The position numbers and the translations under genes were made by a program. Below the pieces are notes generated by a model that saw only the letters and a program-made list of their open reading frames with translations, was not told where the DNA came from and searched no databases. A DNA stretch of 64,000 nt from Cladopsammia gracilis (lineage: Eukaryota; Cnidaria; Anthozoa; Scleractinia; Dendrophylliidae). This document shows positions 47,201 to 57,989 of this stretch, piece after piece. The stretch lies in the NCBI GenBank assembly GCA_022457155.1, contig JAJGOT010000091.1:679501-743500 (forward strand). The letters are read 5' to 3'. Position 1 is the first letter of the stretch; each line of letters begins with the position of its first letter.

Positions 47201-49401
47201 ATATTCGCAAGCTTGATGTTCTTTAGTTCCCTACAAAACAACCATATTAATTTTCAAATCTGGTTCTAAATCTGAAGATAAGGAAACCATGTGTACATTC
47301 TTGTATTGGCTGAAAATAAATTTACTAAATAATGACAAATATATTTCAAAATCAATCAGGAAAAATCAAAATAAGAGAAACTTGCTATTCTTTCGTGCCA
47401 ACGATTCCTGATTTGTTTACATCAAAACAAAGTGCCATATTGGCTGTTGGAATAATTTGCAACCTTAAAACACAGAGAGTGACATTTTTTATGATGTAGC
47501 TGGCAGATTGAGATGTGCAGAAATGATGTTTTTTTTTGTTTGTGAACCCTGAGAGGATTAAATGACAGTGTAGGCAAGGATTACATATGGAACAGTGATA
47601 GCAATCTCTGTATTGCTTCAAAACTCAAAATGCTGAAATTGTTGCCATTAACACCAAATTAATTCAAAGCCCACACGAGTTATTTTTGGCTGCAGGTGAA
47701 CGGTTGAACGCTTTAATGGAAACAGTTATACCGGTTTCTCTCTGTCATTTCACAATGTGCCTCACACTTTTTACTACAGATTTCTTGTTTATAAATAAAA
47801 ATTTCACAAATATGATAAAAAATTATTGAATCTCAACCACGCGTACAAAACGCGAAATTTTTTAACGAAAGTTAATTCTTTCCTGTTATATATTGTTGTT
47901 TAGATTTTCGATAACAGGTGTGCATAAAGAGACCACGATAGTTGCAATCGTAACATCAAACCTACAAATTTAGCATGTTAATCAGGCGCTATCGTTAGAG
48001 AACTGACCCGCTACAAATTAAAGATGAAAATATCGGCGGAAGGATCAACAGTTTTCTACCGGCAAAAACAGGTTTTTTTATTTACGGTTCTCGGATTTCG
48101 CTAATTTATCAAATTTCCCTTCCTCATAGACCGTGTCATCGGACATAAATTTGGAACTCGGCCGGCGCGCGATGTCTAGAACGAGGAAGACATTGACGAA
48201 GGCCAAAATAAACCTTTCTCAATACTAAATTTCCGTCAGTGATTGTTTGTGTGGGAAGGATTAATGAACGATGTCACGAAAATGATTGTTCAGTGAATCA
48301 AACCCCATTAAAATGGAAATCACCAAGAAGTGGCGAGCAGTGATCGTGTGGGAACATAATTATTCGGTCGGATAATGCCAGATCGAAAGATCACGCAAAA
48401 GTATTTGCGCGCGAAGGAAAGGCAATTTACGACCTCATTCAAATTTGACCTAAACAGTAACTTTAACATCAGACAATATAAAAAGAGTCTAAAAATACAA
48501 AGTATGGCCTAAAAGCCGTTACACCGGCGCAAATTGTATGTCAAATGTATTTCTTCGCGAGGTAAACCCCCCTAAAATTTTAGCTGATGCTCCAGCTGTC
48601 CCGAACCACTATCAAATACATCGAAAAGTTCAAAATACGTATACATGTCCGTTAAAACTAACGTTTGATTTTTTTGTGTCTCTCTATTCATCCACATCAT
48701 CCGATTCTACACTACAAGTCAAGTTGTTTAGCAACAGACAATTATTATAATTCCTTCCGAAAAGGAAACAGTAACGGGTACGTGAAAGCAAAACTGTCGA
48801 ATCAAAAACAGTCTAGTTGATGAAAGAAATGTATTAAAGAAAACCTCATCTTTCAAATAAACAAAAATGCGCCATGATTCCGGATACACATGTGAAAAGG
48901 GATTGCCATCGAAGAGAATTAAGATTGTATAAAGGTGACTTACCAATACTAAAATATAAATTTCCGGCAGGTCCTCATGACCCGCGCTACTCGCGGTGAA
49001 GTTTTGGCTGTCCGGGCGAGATGTGGGGGCGCTTTCGCCTGACTTGAAGTGAGAAATTCTTCGCTTATAATCCATCTGAATAATTTTTCCTCCATACTGG
49101 TTCTTCACTTTAAGTTTTGATCGAGTGTTTTGCGGTTTAGTCGGCTCCACTTCATGGGAAAATCTTGTAGTACGGCTGCCATACGAACCAGCGTAGGCAA
49201 TTGGATCAACAGCTGATGAAGTCAGTTAGAAACAAACATTAGATGTTCAACCCCCAGAATAAAATACAATCAGCGATCTGAACGGAATAATACATAAAAT
49301 ACAAAAGAGAAACCTCGGATTGTTCTGCTGTGCGTGGTTCTCGCTTCAGAAGACGTCAAAATCCACAAAAGCCATAGAAATTCGAAGAACCGAACCACCA
49401 T
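32155..49401 (-). CDS. PTPRR: Receptor-type tyrosine phosphatase, PTPRR-like (KIM family), complete, 16 coding exons
   Basis: Sixteen minus-strand exons total 1995 bases (664 residues plus TAA); all phases close and junctions are GT/AG. Layout: signal peptide (about 1-20), ectodomain (21-230), membrane span (about 232-252) followed by CRRR, kinase-interaction motif [15 protein letters not shown] (about 320-334; S326 is a PKA-type site), then one phosphatase domain (about 400-650) with [28 protein letters not shown] (acid D548), [13 protein letters not shown] (nucleophile C583, R589) and a Q loop. The [14 protein letters not shown] run and the KIM place it with PTPRR/PTPN5/PTPN7, which dephosphorylate ERK and p38; human PTPRR is about the same length. 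Odd point: the Q-loop Gln is Glu (E627). Orthology to PTPRR, rather than to the ancestor of all three, is inferred from its membrane form. Confidence 0.93.
32394..32677. mobile_element. 284-bp MITE family, clean copy
   Basis: Inverted ends AGAGCAGTTTTCAATTGAGT and ACTCAATTGAAAACTGCTCT with flanks consistent with TA. The interior is nearly identical to 22391-22660. It lies 110 bases upstream of the last phosphatase exon, in intron 15. Confidence 0.85.
32943..33082. mobile_element. Hairpin MITE next to a splice donor
   Basis: TATCAAACACTCG and GTTTCATCAGATTTCCAAAC on the left recur inverted as GTTTGGAAATCTGATGAAAC and CGTGCTTGATA on the right; arms about 43 bp. The element ends about 24 bases from the donor of exon 15. 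Confidence 0.7.
33107..33159 (-). CDS. PTPRR: PTPRR-like exon 15
   Basis: 53 bases, acceptor ACCATTAG, donor GTAAGT. Encodes [17 protein letters not shown], matching the human VVDALSIVCQLRMDR helix. Confidence 0.92.
33390..33450 (-). CDS. PTPRR: PTPRR-like exon 14 (P loop)
   Basis: 61 bases, acceptor TTCCTTGCAG, donor GTACCG. Encodes [25 protein letters not shown] is characteristic of the PTPRR/PTPN5/PTPN7 family. Confidence 0.94.
34108..34403 (-). CDS. PTPRR: PTPRR-like exon 13 (WPD loop and catalytic Cys)
   Basis: 296 bases, acceptor CTCCTCAG, donor GTTGGT. Encodes [26 protein letters not shown] and ends GPVVVHC; the Ser after the Cys is split over the junction. Confidence 0.95.
35205..35302 (-). 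CDS. PTPRR: PTPRR-like exon 12
   Basis: 98 bases, acceptor TGTTATAG, donor GTATGG. Encodes [20 protein letters not shown] and KERNE. Confidence 0.94.
35851..35890 (-). CDS. PTPRR: PTPRR-like exon 11 (40-base exon)
   Basis: Acceptor CTTTTCAG, donor GTACCT. Encodes [13 protein letters not shown], the conserved core of phosphatase domains. Confidence 0.93.
36313..36389 (-). CDS. PTPRR: PTPRR-like exon 10
   Basis: 77 bases, acceptor CTGTTTTAG, donor GTAAGG. Encodes [20 protein letters not shown] followed by ANFLK. Confidence 0.93.
36510..36672. repeat. Tandem duplication separated by C-run and telomere-like repeats
   Basis: TCTAAAAAATTCAAACCAGA then TTTTTTGGTCAAATGGATCA occurs at about 36523 and 36620. 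Between the copies is TTAACCCTAACCCTAACC followed by a C run. Confidence 0.75.
36788..37055. repeat. Tandem ATTCAAATGAAAGC repeat
   Basis: Two to three diverged units of about 120 bp share GTGTGACAATTCAAATGAAAGC followed by GAGCAGCACTTT and TGCTGTTTATTAT. A related unit (GTGTGACGGTTCAAATGAAA) lies at about 43830. Confidence 0.65.
37088..37169 (-). CDS. PTPRR: PTPRR-like exon 9
   Basis: 82 bases, acceptor GTGCACACAG, donor GTAAGT. Encodes [20 protein letters not shown] and RYPFILP, the start of the phosphatase domain. Confidence 0.92.
37259..37358 (-). CDS. PTPRR: PTPRR-like exon 8
   Basis: 100 bases, acceptor TTTTTTGCAG, donor GTAAGT, ending in phase 0. Encodes the segment before the catalytic domain ending SKQLYAEFW. 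Confidence 0.88.
37530..37762. mobile_element. Decayed copy of the 284-bp MITE family
   Basis: TTGCAACGCTTTGTAATTGG, ATTGTCTGTGTCTGTTGTGA and the right end GACACTCAAGTGAAACTGCT match the family at 32394-32677. The left end is eroded. Confidence 0.65.
37814..38743 (+). mobile_element. Penelope-like element fragment (GIY-YIG endonuclease) in 90-bp inverted repeats
   Basis: Inverted arms of about 90 bp (left 37814-37902, right 38651-38743) begin ACAAGAATTTGGTTTTAT and contain AGCTGACGTTTCGAGCGCTA. Between them, frame 38230-38353 encodes [20 protein letters not shown] and [11 protein letters not shown], a GIY-YIG nuclease of the Penelope type (CxxxYIGET, R..RF..H). A frameshift near 38353 moves the continuation into another frame ending [10 protein letters not shown]. 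The reverse transcriptase is missing, so it is a dead 3' fragment. Such inverted terminal arms are typical of Penelope-like elements. It lies in phosphatase intron 7. Confidence 0.85.
39145..39234 (-). CDS. PTPRR: PTPRR-like exon 7 (kinase-interaction motif)
   Basis: 90 bases, acceptor TTTCTTTCTAG, donor GTGCAC. Encodes [15 protein letters not shown], equivalent to human PTPRR ERRGSNVSLTLDM: the MAP-kinase docking site with its regulatory Ser. Confidence 0.92.
39808..39958. repeat. Minisatellite CATATCTACTGGCTAACAGC
   Basis: Four to five units of about 31-34 bp (CATATCTACTGGCTAACAGC then AATATAACAGT) just downstream of the exon 6 donor. Confidence 0.85.
39993..40204 (-). CDS. PTPRR: PTPRR-like exon 6 (juxtamembrane)
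   Basis: 212 bases, acceptor ATCTCTGACAG, donor GTTAGG, phase 2. Encodes [10 protein letters not shown] (stop-transfer and cytosolic start) through [19 protein letters not shown], which begins the kinase-interaction motif. Confidence 0.9.
40747..40851 (-). CDS. PTPRR: PTPRR-like exon 5 (membrane span)
   Basis: 105 bases in phase 0, acceptor CATTAACAG, donor GTAAGT. Encodes [20 protein letters not shown], a single transmembrane helix. Confidence 0.9.
41395..41571 (-). CDS. PTPRR: PTPRR-like exon 4 (ectodomain)
   Basis: 177 bases in phase 0, acceptor TTTCAATTGTAG, donor GTGAGA. Encodes [19 protein letters not shown] and [16 protein letters not shown] is a potential N-glycosylation site. Confidence 0.85.
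42168..42284 (-). CDS. PTPRR: PTPRR-like exon 3 (ectodomain)
   Basis: 117 bases in phase 0, acceptor TTTTTTTCAG, donor GTAAGT. Encodes [20 protein letters not shown] and more. The strand-helix-strand pattern (with exons 2 and 4) resembles SEA/ferredoxin-like ectodomains; this fold is inference. Confidence 0.82.
42965..43530. mobile_element. 566-bp MITE with 29-bp perfect inverted ends
   Basis: TACCTTATTATAGGAAATTA then ACAATGCAC on the left is repeated exactly inverted on the right. Inside both ends are AAATTAACGCGAATTTTT / AAATTAACGCCAATTTTG, also in inverted arrangement. Confidence 0.8.
45025..45213. mobile_element. MITE with GCAGTTCCAGAAAATATCCA ends
   Basis: GTGCAGTTCCAGAAAATATC then CATACTCCCCCCACAGAAGG recurs inverted at 45173-45213. 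A single end of the same family (GTTCCAGAAAATATCTGTAC) lies at about 14659 in KIAA0930 intron 10. Confidence 0.75.
45783..46242. repeat. 44-bp identical direct repeats about 415 bp apart
   Basis: CATTTACACTTCCTGTTCAG then TGACTTCCGGCTACTCTCACTTCC occurs at 45783-45826 and 46199-46242. CACGATTTTGCATGCAAATT precedes both at a different spacing. Confidence 0.8.
48944..49212 (-). CDS. PTPRR: PTPRR-like exon 2 (ectodomain)
   Basis: 269 bases, acceptor TTCATCAG, donor GTAAGT, ending in phase 0. Encodes residues 30-119, a basic, Ser-rich segment ending [11 protein letters not shown]. Phase fits both neighbours. Confidence 0.8.
49314..49401 (-). CDS. PTPRR: PTPRR-like exon 1 (signal peptide)
   Basis: ATG at 49401; 29 codons plus one base, ending before GTTTCT. 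Encodes [20 protein letters not shown], a clear signal peptide, then RTTHSRTIR. Confidence 0.8.
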
Positions 49402-49474
49402 TTTCCCTCCATCACAAAATCTCGCTGGCTTCCGACTCGAGAAAAATATTGTAACAGCGCATGCACAGTACTTG

Positions 49475-49484
49475 GTCACGTGAC
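49475..49484. promoter_or_regulatory. Palindromic GTCACGTGAC box upstream of the phosphatase ATG
   Basis: GTCACGTGAC lies about 75 bases upstream of the start codon. It equals the CLEAR/M-box palindrome bound by MITF/TFE-type bHLH-ZIP factors (established for vertebrates and nematode HLH-30). Function here is inference. Confidence 0.45.
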
Positions 49485-50559
49485 AGGACGTTAAAAAATG
49501 GCGCGCCAGCTGAGGGCACAAAATATAAATTTGGACGAATATCGGCGAAATCGCTTCGAGAAGTTCATCTTTATGTCGAAGTTCTCAAATAAATTATTCG
49601 ACTCACTTGTAGGGTGAGTAAACGTCCTACTGACTCATAAAAACGAGGTTAATTCAGGGACTAACTCTCGTCCAGTTCCTTCATAGGTCCTGGTCCGACA
49701 GAAAGTGAAATATTTTACCTGAGTGGTGTAAAAAAAATGTACTTTGATGTTCAGTTAAATTTTATTTAAAGTTTTCACTTCACTTTATTGCAAAAGAGTT
49801 TTTGAGAGAGCTGGCGACTTAATTTTGTAGTTGCCTGCATCGCTATGATAAAAACCTGAATATTGTTTTGTTTGAAGTCGCGCGTTTTATTGAATTAAAA
49901 CATGTTCTAAATTTAAACATGTTTTAAAACTATAGTGATCGCGATTGGTTTCATTTTCTTTTTCTTGCCATAAATGAAATTTGAAGACAGCTGGCTGACA
50001 AATTTGACTAACATTAGCCTTAAAATAAAAACAGGAACTTATAAGGAAGGCAATACAGACTATTTTGCCCGATTTCCTGTGTCGTAAAAATAAAATTGTG
50101 ATAAAGTTGCATTTAGTCATTCAAAGTATTATCAGCTGGTAGTTTCAGACTGAACAGACTTAATCACATGGTTTTAAAGATTCTTACATTTATTGGTTAA
50201 GAGGCCTGAACAGCCGCGAGGGCTATATATATGTCAAAGCGTTTGGGTCTATGCATTCTATACAAACACGCGGGTGTATCACTGTTCTAAGAATCTAAGT
50301 TACTGCCTCGTGTAAGTAGCGAAGACTATGAGTGCCCGCTATCTAATAACGGAAAATGCAATACTCCATTTTTGGCTTGGTACCGCAGACAGTCTTAGAA
50401 ACGAAACGATAGTTAATGGTATGAGCGGTGAATGGTTTATGATTTACGATGTCCGGGTTTTTCGATGTCTTGCGGCCAAATAGGTTTACAGGTCCGCTTG
50501 GCGTACTGGTGACCTAAACCGTTTAAGTATCGCTGTTTCCAGTCGGAAGGAATTTTCTG

Positions 50560-50830
50560 TTTGTTTGGTTTTGCATTACTAAATTTTGTCGTTGGAGGGT
50601 GTCGTTGGTTGATAAAAAGGAGCGCCACTTTTTCAATCAATCAGAAGCCAAGCCAAAACTAATCGTGACTTGCTCGCAGGTGTTTTCCCGCGCTTTGCGC
50701 CGGCTACATGTATTTGCTTCGAGTTCTGATTAGTTTATTGTCTATGGGTTTATTGTCGCCCTCTGCAATGATTGGCCAGAGAAATTACTTAGTTTGATTT
50801 CATGTCGGGTATTTGAAAATGATTGTCAGT
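50560..50830. mobile_element. Decayed copy of the 284-bp MITE family
   Basis: TTTGGTTTTGCATTACTAAA, AATCGTGACTTGCTCGCAGG, TTTTCCCGCGCTT and GATTGGCCAGAGAAATTACT match the interior of 22391-22660. The ends are lost. Confidence 0.6.
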
Positions 50831-51149
50831 TCAACTCAGTAATGCGGCATTCTTCAACAAAGCCGGGACAGAGCTGGTTTAAAAATCAAAAGAAATCCGT
50901 TAATACTTTTTTCGTCTGATCTTGTTTGTTAACTCTGCCAGCTCCCACAAAATGTTACATTAAAGTTTTCTCGGAAAGTCAGCCGCTTAATTTCTTTATA
51001 TAACAAAAAGTATGCTTAAAAAGTACAGTCTGTGATAAATAACTGTTAGTCATTGCCTAAAGATGTCTAGATTGACTTGTTAACTCTGGGTACTGTAAAT
51101 TGTAATCTATATTACCAAATTTCCGTAGAGCCAGCAGGCCGCAGGAAAC

Positions 51150-51290
51150 AATTTTCAAAAAGGTAACGACGTTTTTAATGTGAGCATGTTTCAGATGAAA
51201 CATCATCCATCTTCAGCACGAGTTACAGAACCCGTTAGTGGGTGTGAAATAAATGCATTAGAGGATACAATGGTGTGGAAAATATAGTTA
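51150..51290. mobile_element. Penelope-like terminal remnant
   Basis: GCATGTTTCAGATGAAACAT followed by CATCCATCTTCAGC and CCCGTTAGTGGGTGTGAAAT is the kind of palindromic terminal sequence seen in Penelope-like elements. Similar words flank 18481-18657. The identification is tentative. Confidence 0.4.
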
Positions 51291-54200
51291 ATTACAGCAT
51301 GATAAAAATATAATAGTCCCAGAGGATAAATCTAAAAAAGAGACACACCCTTAATTACAGCAATAAACACCGAGTCACGGAAAGGGAAGGAATAAGGAAG
51401 AAGTTTCAAGCTGCTAATATCGGCTCGTTTTGCGGTAATCGCGTAAACGCCTTAGTTGATCATATTTGGTTTAATCTACTTAAGACTCTCTTAAACTATG
51501 TAAACGTCGTTCAAAGGATTGCCCCCCCCCCCCCCCCGTACGATTTTCATTGTCCAGTTTTGTGAAGTAGGTCTAACCTACATCAGGCCTTTGTTTTTAT
51601 GTTTAATTTTTTATCAGATTTTCCTTTCGGGAAATGTAATGTCGGCTAGATAAGTCTATCTCCGTGAACGCCATTTTCCCGCCACTCAATAATGCAAATA
51701 TCCGGTTCACGTTTCAAGCAATCCAAAAACTCTCTACTCAGAATCTCATGGTTATGGTGTGTTTTGTAAATTTTTGGGTGATTTTTGGGTATGTTTGGGA
51801 GGAAATAGTTTTTCTCAAAGGATTTGTAAAATTAAGAGAAATAAGAAATATTGAAGATTTAGTGAAGTTTTAAAATTAGAATTTGTAGTTAATAGTTAAT
51901 ATGTATAAAATCAGAAAACGGCAAACTGATCCTTACGGCAAGGCGATGAAGGAGTAAATAAAAGAATAAAACAAAATTTATATTTAAACGAATTTGCCCA
52001 ATATTTCGGTTTGAAAACAAACCTTCTTCAGGGGGGCACCACTCAACGGTTTGTCGCTGTGGTCTTGCTGATATTTTATATTTTAATAATTAATAGACGG
52101 ATACCAAGTTAGTCCACCAGCAACCTGGGGTGTTCTTGCGTGGGTATCAACTGTCTGTTGGTGCATGTCTCAAAAATCATTTTCTTTCTTCTATCCCTTC
52201 TTTAAACCTCTTAAAGTTTCATTCTAATTCACGTGTACGGTCATGCACCTTAAATAAAACTTTATTGAGGAAACTCTGTGGGCCGTATATCACCTTGCCC
52301 ACAGAGCAGCTTCACATGCAGCCCAACATAGCCTGTTTTTTTTTCTTTGCTTTATTAAACGTTGCTTATAGAAATAATACTCTATAATAAGGAAGTAACT
52401 AGTATGTTGTTTGGATAATTCATTGCATTAAATTTCGTTAAAATTTATCATTTGCACTCTGAAGTGTAATAATGCCCTTTGGCGCGCATTGCGGTTGGAA
52501 TAAATTAAGTTGTTTTTCTACCTTCTCGACTGGCGTTTTAGTACGCTCTGAAAAAAGTTATATTACATTAGGGTCCTCCGTGGTATATCATAATTTAGTT
52601 GAAATGATCAAGTAAATGAGAGATGTTAGAAAACAGGGCCTTCGAATACATGCGCTTTCGACTTGTCTCGCGGTCTCATTTCTTTCCGTGCAATTAAAAC
52701 AGGAAGGTGAAAATCAAATTAAAGGAAGAAGAAAATCTCAAAAAGCACAACGCCGAAATTTTTAAGTCACAGTACACTGGGGTCAAAGGAATTATATAAA
52801 AATACTTAAAATTGGCGAAATTGGAAAGCCAAGTGGTTTCCACGGAGGCCGTTTCGCGCGATTTCAAATTGTCTACTAAAACATGTGCCGTCTGTCGCAT
52901 TGAATCTATACATATTAAACAACATCTGGGACGATCATTTTATACATCAACAGATACTGTTTATTATAATGGCTTACCTGATTCAGATCGTTGGCTTTTT
53001 TCCAATTTAACCACGCGGCAACGACAAGCACTATTCGTACACAAAATATTGTCACGTGTTTTTTTATACCGGCGAAGTGGCGAACGCGCGCTAATCTTCT
53101 CAGACAACATAAATGCAAACTAGCCATGTCTAAGTACACACGATTCGCGCGCTTGTTTATATTTCTCATCTGCCGCGCAATTACAAGAGGTAATACGTCA
53201 ATTTTCAGACAGACAGCGCGATATATTGTTCCATAAAAGGTCGCGAAGTGATACATTTATTATAAATGCCTTGTATAAATCACCTCCATACGTCCACGTA
53301 GCAAAACACAAGGAAACAAAAACCCTTTTTTTCGTTAATGTATACAGCGTTATGCCCAATACGTCATAGAAATTCGTGAGACAACGAGTTAATTGGGTGC
53401 AACGCCAGTTGAAAGCCGCGGGAAAAAAGTGTTGATGACTTTTTAATTGCATCGAAATTGGTATTGAGTTTTACCGGACTCGGACGTAAATGTCGATACG
53501 TACCTTGACGAAAATGGCTCATTACGGCCTACGTATCAACATACGTTTGCTAATATAAATGCGTGATTCGTCTGGGCATGTAAAACACTTTTTTTTAAAT
53601 AAATAGTGAAATAAGAAGTTTCGCGCTAAGCAACGGTCTGAACAACCAGACAAATGAGTTTTTACTCGCTTCTTTATAGTGAAATATTTTTCTTGCTTCC
53701 GTAGATGTTGGAACGGCTTAAAGTTGGTAAAACGTTTTTCAAAAGGTCGATCAGAGTTTTGTGGTGGTTATTATTGTATTTCTAAATATTCAATTTAAAT
53801 TATTCAACTTAAAGAAAACGCTATCAGAGGGTTAATACCACAATGATGTAAAACAGTAAAAGTCCCCCCCTCCAGTAAAAATAAGGTGAAACGCAGAGGG
53901 GAAGCGTGAAAAACTAAAATTATACTTGGTCTTAACAAGCGATTGTTTTCAAAGATTGCGATGATGCGACACATCAAAAGCGATAATAGCGTGATGTTTC
54001 TTTGTTTAATCACTAAAACACATCGTATGAATAAATTGCTGCTTATCCAACTGAGTAAACCTTTGCAGACAGCCGTTGTCGAGAAACGAGCACTTCAAAG
54101 AACCGACACACTTAGAAAATGGCCCTTCGATCAAACACAGTAGCTGATTGGTGAAGCCAGGTTTTGATTACTCACAGTAGTGGTGACCTCATGCCCAGCC

Positions 54201-54983
54201 AGTTATCTCGTCAACTTAGTGACGACTTTTATCCCACTATTTATCGGCTGGATTGAAAAAATATTTTGACGTAAAAATTTTCATTCTCAAGACAGTGCTG
54301 ATAGCTATATATCGTTATAGAGATCGGACCGACCAATTTTCGCGTGACGCGTACAACAAGGCGAGAAATTGTACCGTCAACGGCGTTTACTTACTTTTTA
54401 TAACATTTTGCGTCATTTGTCTTTATTTTTTTTTCATCTTTTACGATAGCCTGTTACCTTGTGATGCTTTTGAAAGAAACTAGTTGGAAGGCTCTTCGAG
54501 TTTCTTAGTTGCGAAAATTCGGCAAAAAGAAACACTTGTGACAAAGATATATAACAAAAAAGGACGCTCTTCTCTTGCTCAAAAATGTTACATTTTCCGG
54601 ATCGCGACCTGCATGTAACATAAAAAAAAACGATCTAGACGTTAAGAGCTGATTTATTTTCATTGATCATTTACACCACCGAAAATTGGGTCCGGAACCG
54701 TTGAAAAAGTGGTACGAACCGCTTAATTATAAATGATGCGTACCACATTTTCACTCACGCTCACGTGAAGACAGGTCAGCCCGATGTATCCTAGCTTATT
54801 TATATCTACGTATGTATTAAATTAGATCAGCATACATTTTTATTTATCGAAAATTAGTGTATAATCGAATATTTTAGATTAGGATGTTTTATATGTTATT
54901 TCATTTTATCTTGTTCAAACTTCCTAGTATAGTCTTAACTGTTTTAAAAGAAACTGATTAAAGATTAAAGACACCATAAAATA

Positions 54984-54984
<1 letters not shown>

Positions 54985-55022
<38 letters not shown>
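54985..55022. repeat. (TA)n microsatellite
   Basis: About 18 uninterrupted TA dinucleotides. Confidence 0.95.
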
Positions 55023-55028
<6 letters not shown>

Positions 55029-55140
55029 TTTTATATTTATACTAAATACTGGTAACGCGTCTTGTAGTTCGTTTACTACAAAGACGCGCACAGGACGTAT
55101 TCAGTGCGTCTAGACGACTTAGTTTGTCCAGACACATAAA

Positions 55141-55420
55141 GCTTGGTTTCCACTAGTGATGTAAGCGGAATCGTACAAGCGGAATCGAAATCGCAAGAGC
55201 CTTACGATCCAGTGGAAATCAAAACGACGGAAGCGGATAATAAGGGACCGTAAGCAGAAGCGGAATCGGAAGAAAAAGAAAACCTTCTGATCCTTCCGAT
55301 TCCGATTCCGTCGCGCTTCCGATTGCGATTGCGACTACGTTTTTTGATTTCCGCTAAAACGTAAGGCTCCTTACGTTTCCGACTCCGCTTCCCGATTACG
55401 TCGCTATTGGGAATCAGCCC
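55141..55420. mobile_element. Inverted-repeat element rich in GGAATCG words
   Basis: TTTCCACTAGTGATGTAAGC at the left faces a diverged inverted GATTACGTCGCTATTGGGAA at the right, with many CGGAATCG / CGATTCCG words in both halves. The form suggests a hAT-type MITE. Confidence 0.5.
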
Positions 55421-56523
55421 TTATGCGTCCTCATGCCCGTCTTTGCATACGTACTAGACGAACTACAAGGCGCATAACCAGATGCACAACGAATGTTTGC
55501 CCAATTAAGATCGTCTGAGAGAGACAATGCGCGACGTGTCTCCACTGAGATAAAAAGGGCCATTGTTTATCAGGGAATGGGTAAAGTATCACGAGAGAGA
55601 CTACACACAGGAACACCTACATTGGACAGGGAGCAAATCTTTGCACTGTGAACAATTTCAACTTAAAAACATGCCGAGTGTTCTTCGTGCTTTGAGTAAT
55701 TCATTGAATTTTACTTCGAATCATAGCAAAAATCCCGAAAACCAAGAGCTAGCTTAGGTGTTTTTTGAAACTCTCAAAAACAATCAAGAAAACGGAGATA
55801 GACTCTGAATAGAAATCACGTCGAAGAACGAGAAAATACTGAGCCACCCAAGCCATGTTACTGGGCTTTGTACTGCATCAGCTCTAATCGCTCTATTTTC
55901 AGCCGTTTGAATCGAACCTACCTACGAATACGAGGTTCCTATAATTTTGTTTGACGTAAATTTATGCGTCTTCTATACACAGCTGAAAACAGACACAATT
56001 CATCTCAAAATCATTTTCCGTATTTACCTTGACACATAATGCCTCTCAGAATTCTATTTGTCTTCCAAGTTAATCACAACCTTTGTCGAGGTCCACAAGC
56101 AAAGGAACAAAGGAGACAATATTTTTACATATCTGGGCCAACTGAGCACGTTTGGTTATTCAATTTAATAAAATTCTACATTGCGAACGGTCCAGACGAC
56201 AGCCAATCAAAGCCAAAGTCATCGCAACTGCCTATTTAACAACAACAAACAGACAGGTAACGAACCAATAAGAACTCAAAGAGAAAACTCGTGCGACACT
56301 TAACCACGCGCAGGAAAAATCGATTTGCAAAACTGCAGGACTGGGCTCTGGGGCACATTTACTCTGATCAGGTTTATTTAACGAAAGGGGAAAGAGGTGT
56401 TCACTCGACCAAAATAAACATAGAGTGCTTGATCACAGGCTAAGTGATACTTCTAGTTCCATCATCCCACAGAAAATGGGTTGAGCTCCGACAGCGTGGG
56501 CCGGGTGAAACTTCTGGGAGACT

Positions 56524-56669
56524 GAGCACCAGCTTTCGGCACTAGGCTTTCTGGGATAGTTTGGGTAACCGGTGTTAGCTACGCCATAGGTTGATGATTT
56601 CCAAAGGTATCCATTTATGTTGATTACCCAAACGATAACAGAAGTGTTAGTGCCAAAAGCTGGTGCTCA
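56524..56669. mobile_element. Hairpin MITE, 146 bp
   Basis: GAGCACCAGCTTTCGGCACT at the left recurs inverted as AGTGCCAAAAGCTGGTGCTC. An inner TTTGGGTAA / TTACCCAAA pair continues the fold. Confidence 0.7.
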
Positions 56670-57989
56670 TATCAGGGTTTTCCCAAGTTTCTGGTGTGGG
56701 AGAGCAAAATAACGGAAGGACAAGAAATAGAACCCAAAATTTACTGTAAAATAAGACTATGGTTTTATTTATTAAATTATTCGATTCCAAAATAGGGTCT
56801 ACCACCTAAACTCCCTTTCAGGACGTTTTTTACGCAAGCTCATCTTTATTTTTTGCGCTCTGAACACACATGAATATATATGTTAAAATACTAACAATCG
56901 TGATTTTATTGCTCCAACACATTAATGGTGACACCTCGGGCATTTTAGAGGCAATCTGTGTATATTGTCTGCTCTTTGACATTTACCAAATTAACTTCCA
57001 AATAAATTTAGTTACTCTGTCACATGACCGGGGCGCCTTTATTCAAAAATAAAAACATCTCGATATCAATTTATCCGAATATCAATCTCGATATCAATTT
57101 TATCTTACCTGGTCCCCAGAGGTTTTCTTTCTTCTTTCTCCTCACGTAGATTGAGCCGCGGAGCAGCGAGAGAAAAGAAAACCACTGGCACCGTCGTTGT
57201 CGACCCTTTGCGGCCCAATTTCGTTTGAGGAGAAAGAAGAAAGAAAACTTCTTGTCACCAAGTTAATTTAATCTATTCCTCTCCTGTATATTTTTTGTGT
57301 ATGTGCCTTGCCATGAAAGCAACATATATTTTCAGCAGAATCTGTAAAAAATGTGTCTTCTCATAAAGATACCGTATGTGTACATGTTTTTCTTTAACGT
57401 GCGTTATTACGGACTCTCGCTATTACGGACACCAGATCGGCACGGTCCCGAGGTATCAATTATAACAAGGGCCTTTATATCAGGAATGTACTGTATCCCA
57501 TCTCTCATAAATTTGTAACGTTTTCTCCGTGGCTGTGTATGTTGACTGCCTCCAGTTTTCGATCCATCCACCTGACCACAACGACTCCCTCCGTGGGTGG
57601 CTCAAACTTCCACTGGCGCGAGTTATAGACTCTTGAGACATTCCCATAAATGCACAAATGTAGTTGTTCGGTGCAATCTACCTCTGTTCAATTTACCTAG
57701 CGGAAATATAATAAAGACATGTTAACTCTAAAGGTACAGCTCCCTAATTAATAGTGCCCAGTGACCATTCGGCCACACTTTCGTCTACCGTTAATTTCTG
57801 CAAAGTAATCAAAGCGGTACTGAGTCTTCTTGATTCGGCTACTTTTCTACCAAAAAGCGATTTTCGGTTGTGGAATGTCAAACTTCGACTGTATTTATTA
57901 AGTTATGTGATTAGAAAAATTGTGCACTGTGTTCTAACCAATCACGGGAAACATGTTGTCTTTATAGAGAAGTTTTTACTTGTATCAAA

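Larger units (their letters stand above)
42285..48943 (-). other. PTPRR-like intron 2 (6.7 kb)
   Basis: Holds a 566-bp inverted-repeat element (42965-43530), an ATTCAAATGAAA-type repeat (near 43800), a MITE with CCCCCACAGAAGG ends (45025-45213), a 44-bp direct repeat (45783 and 46199) and AT-rich DNA. I see no exon; 46300-48900 shows nothing recognisable. Extra small ectodomain exons cannot be excluded, although the phases join without them. Confidence 0.5.
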
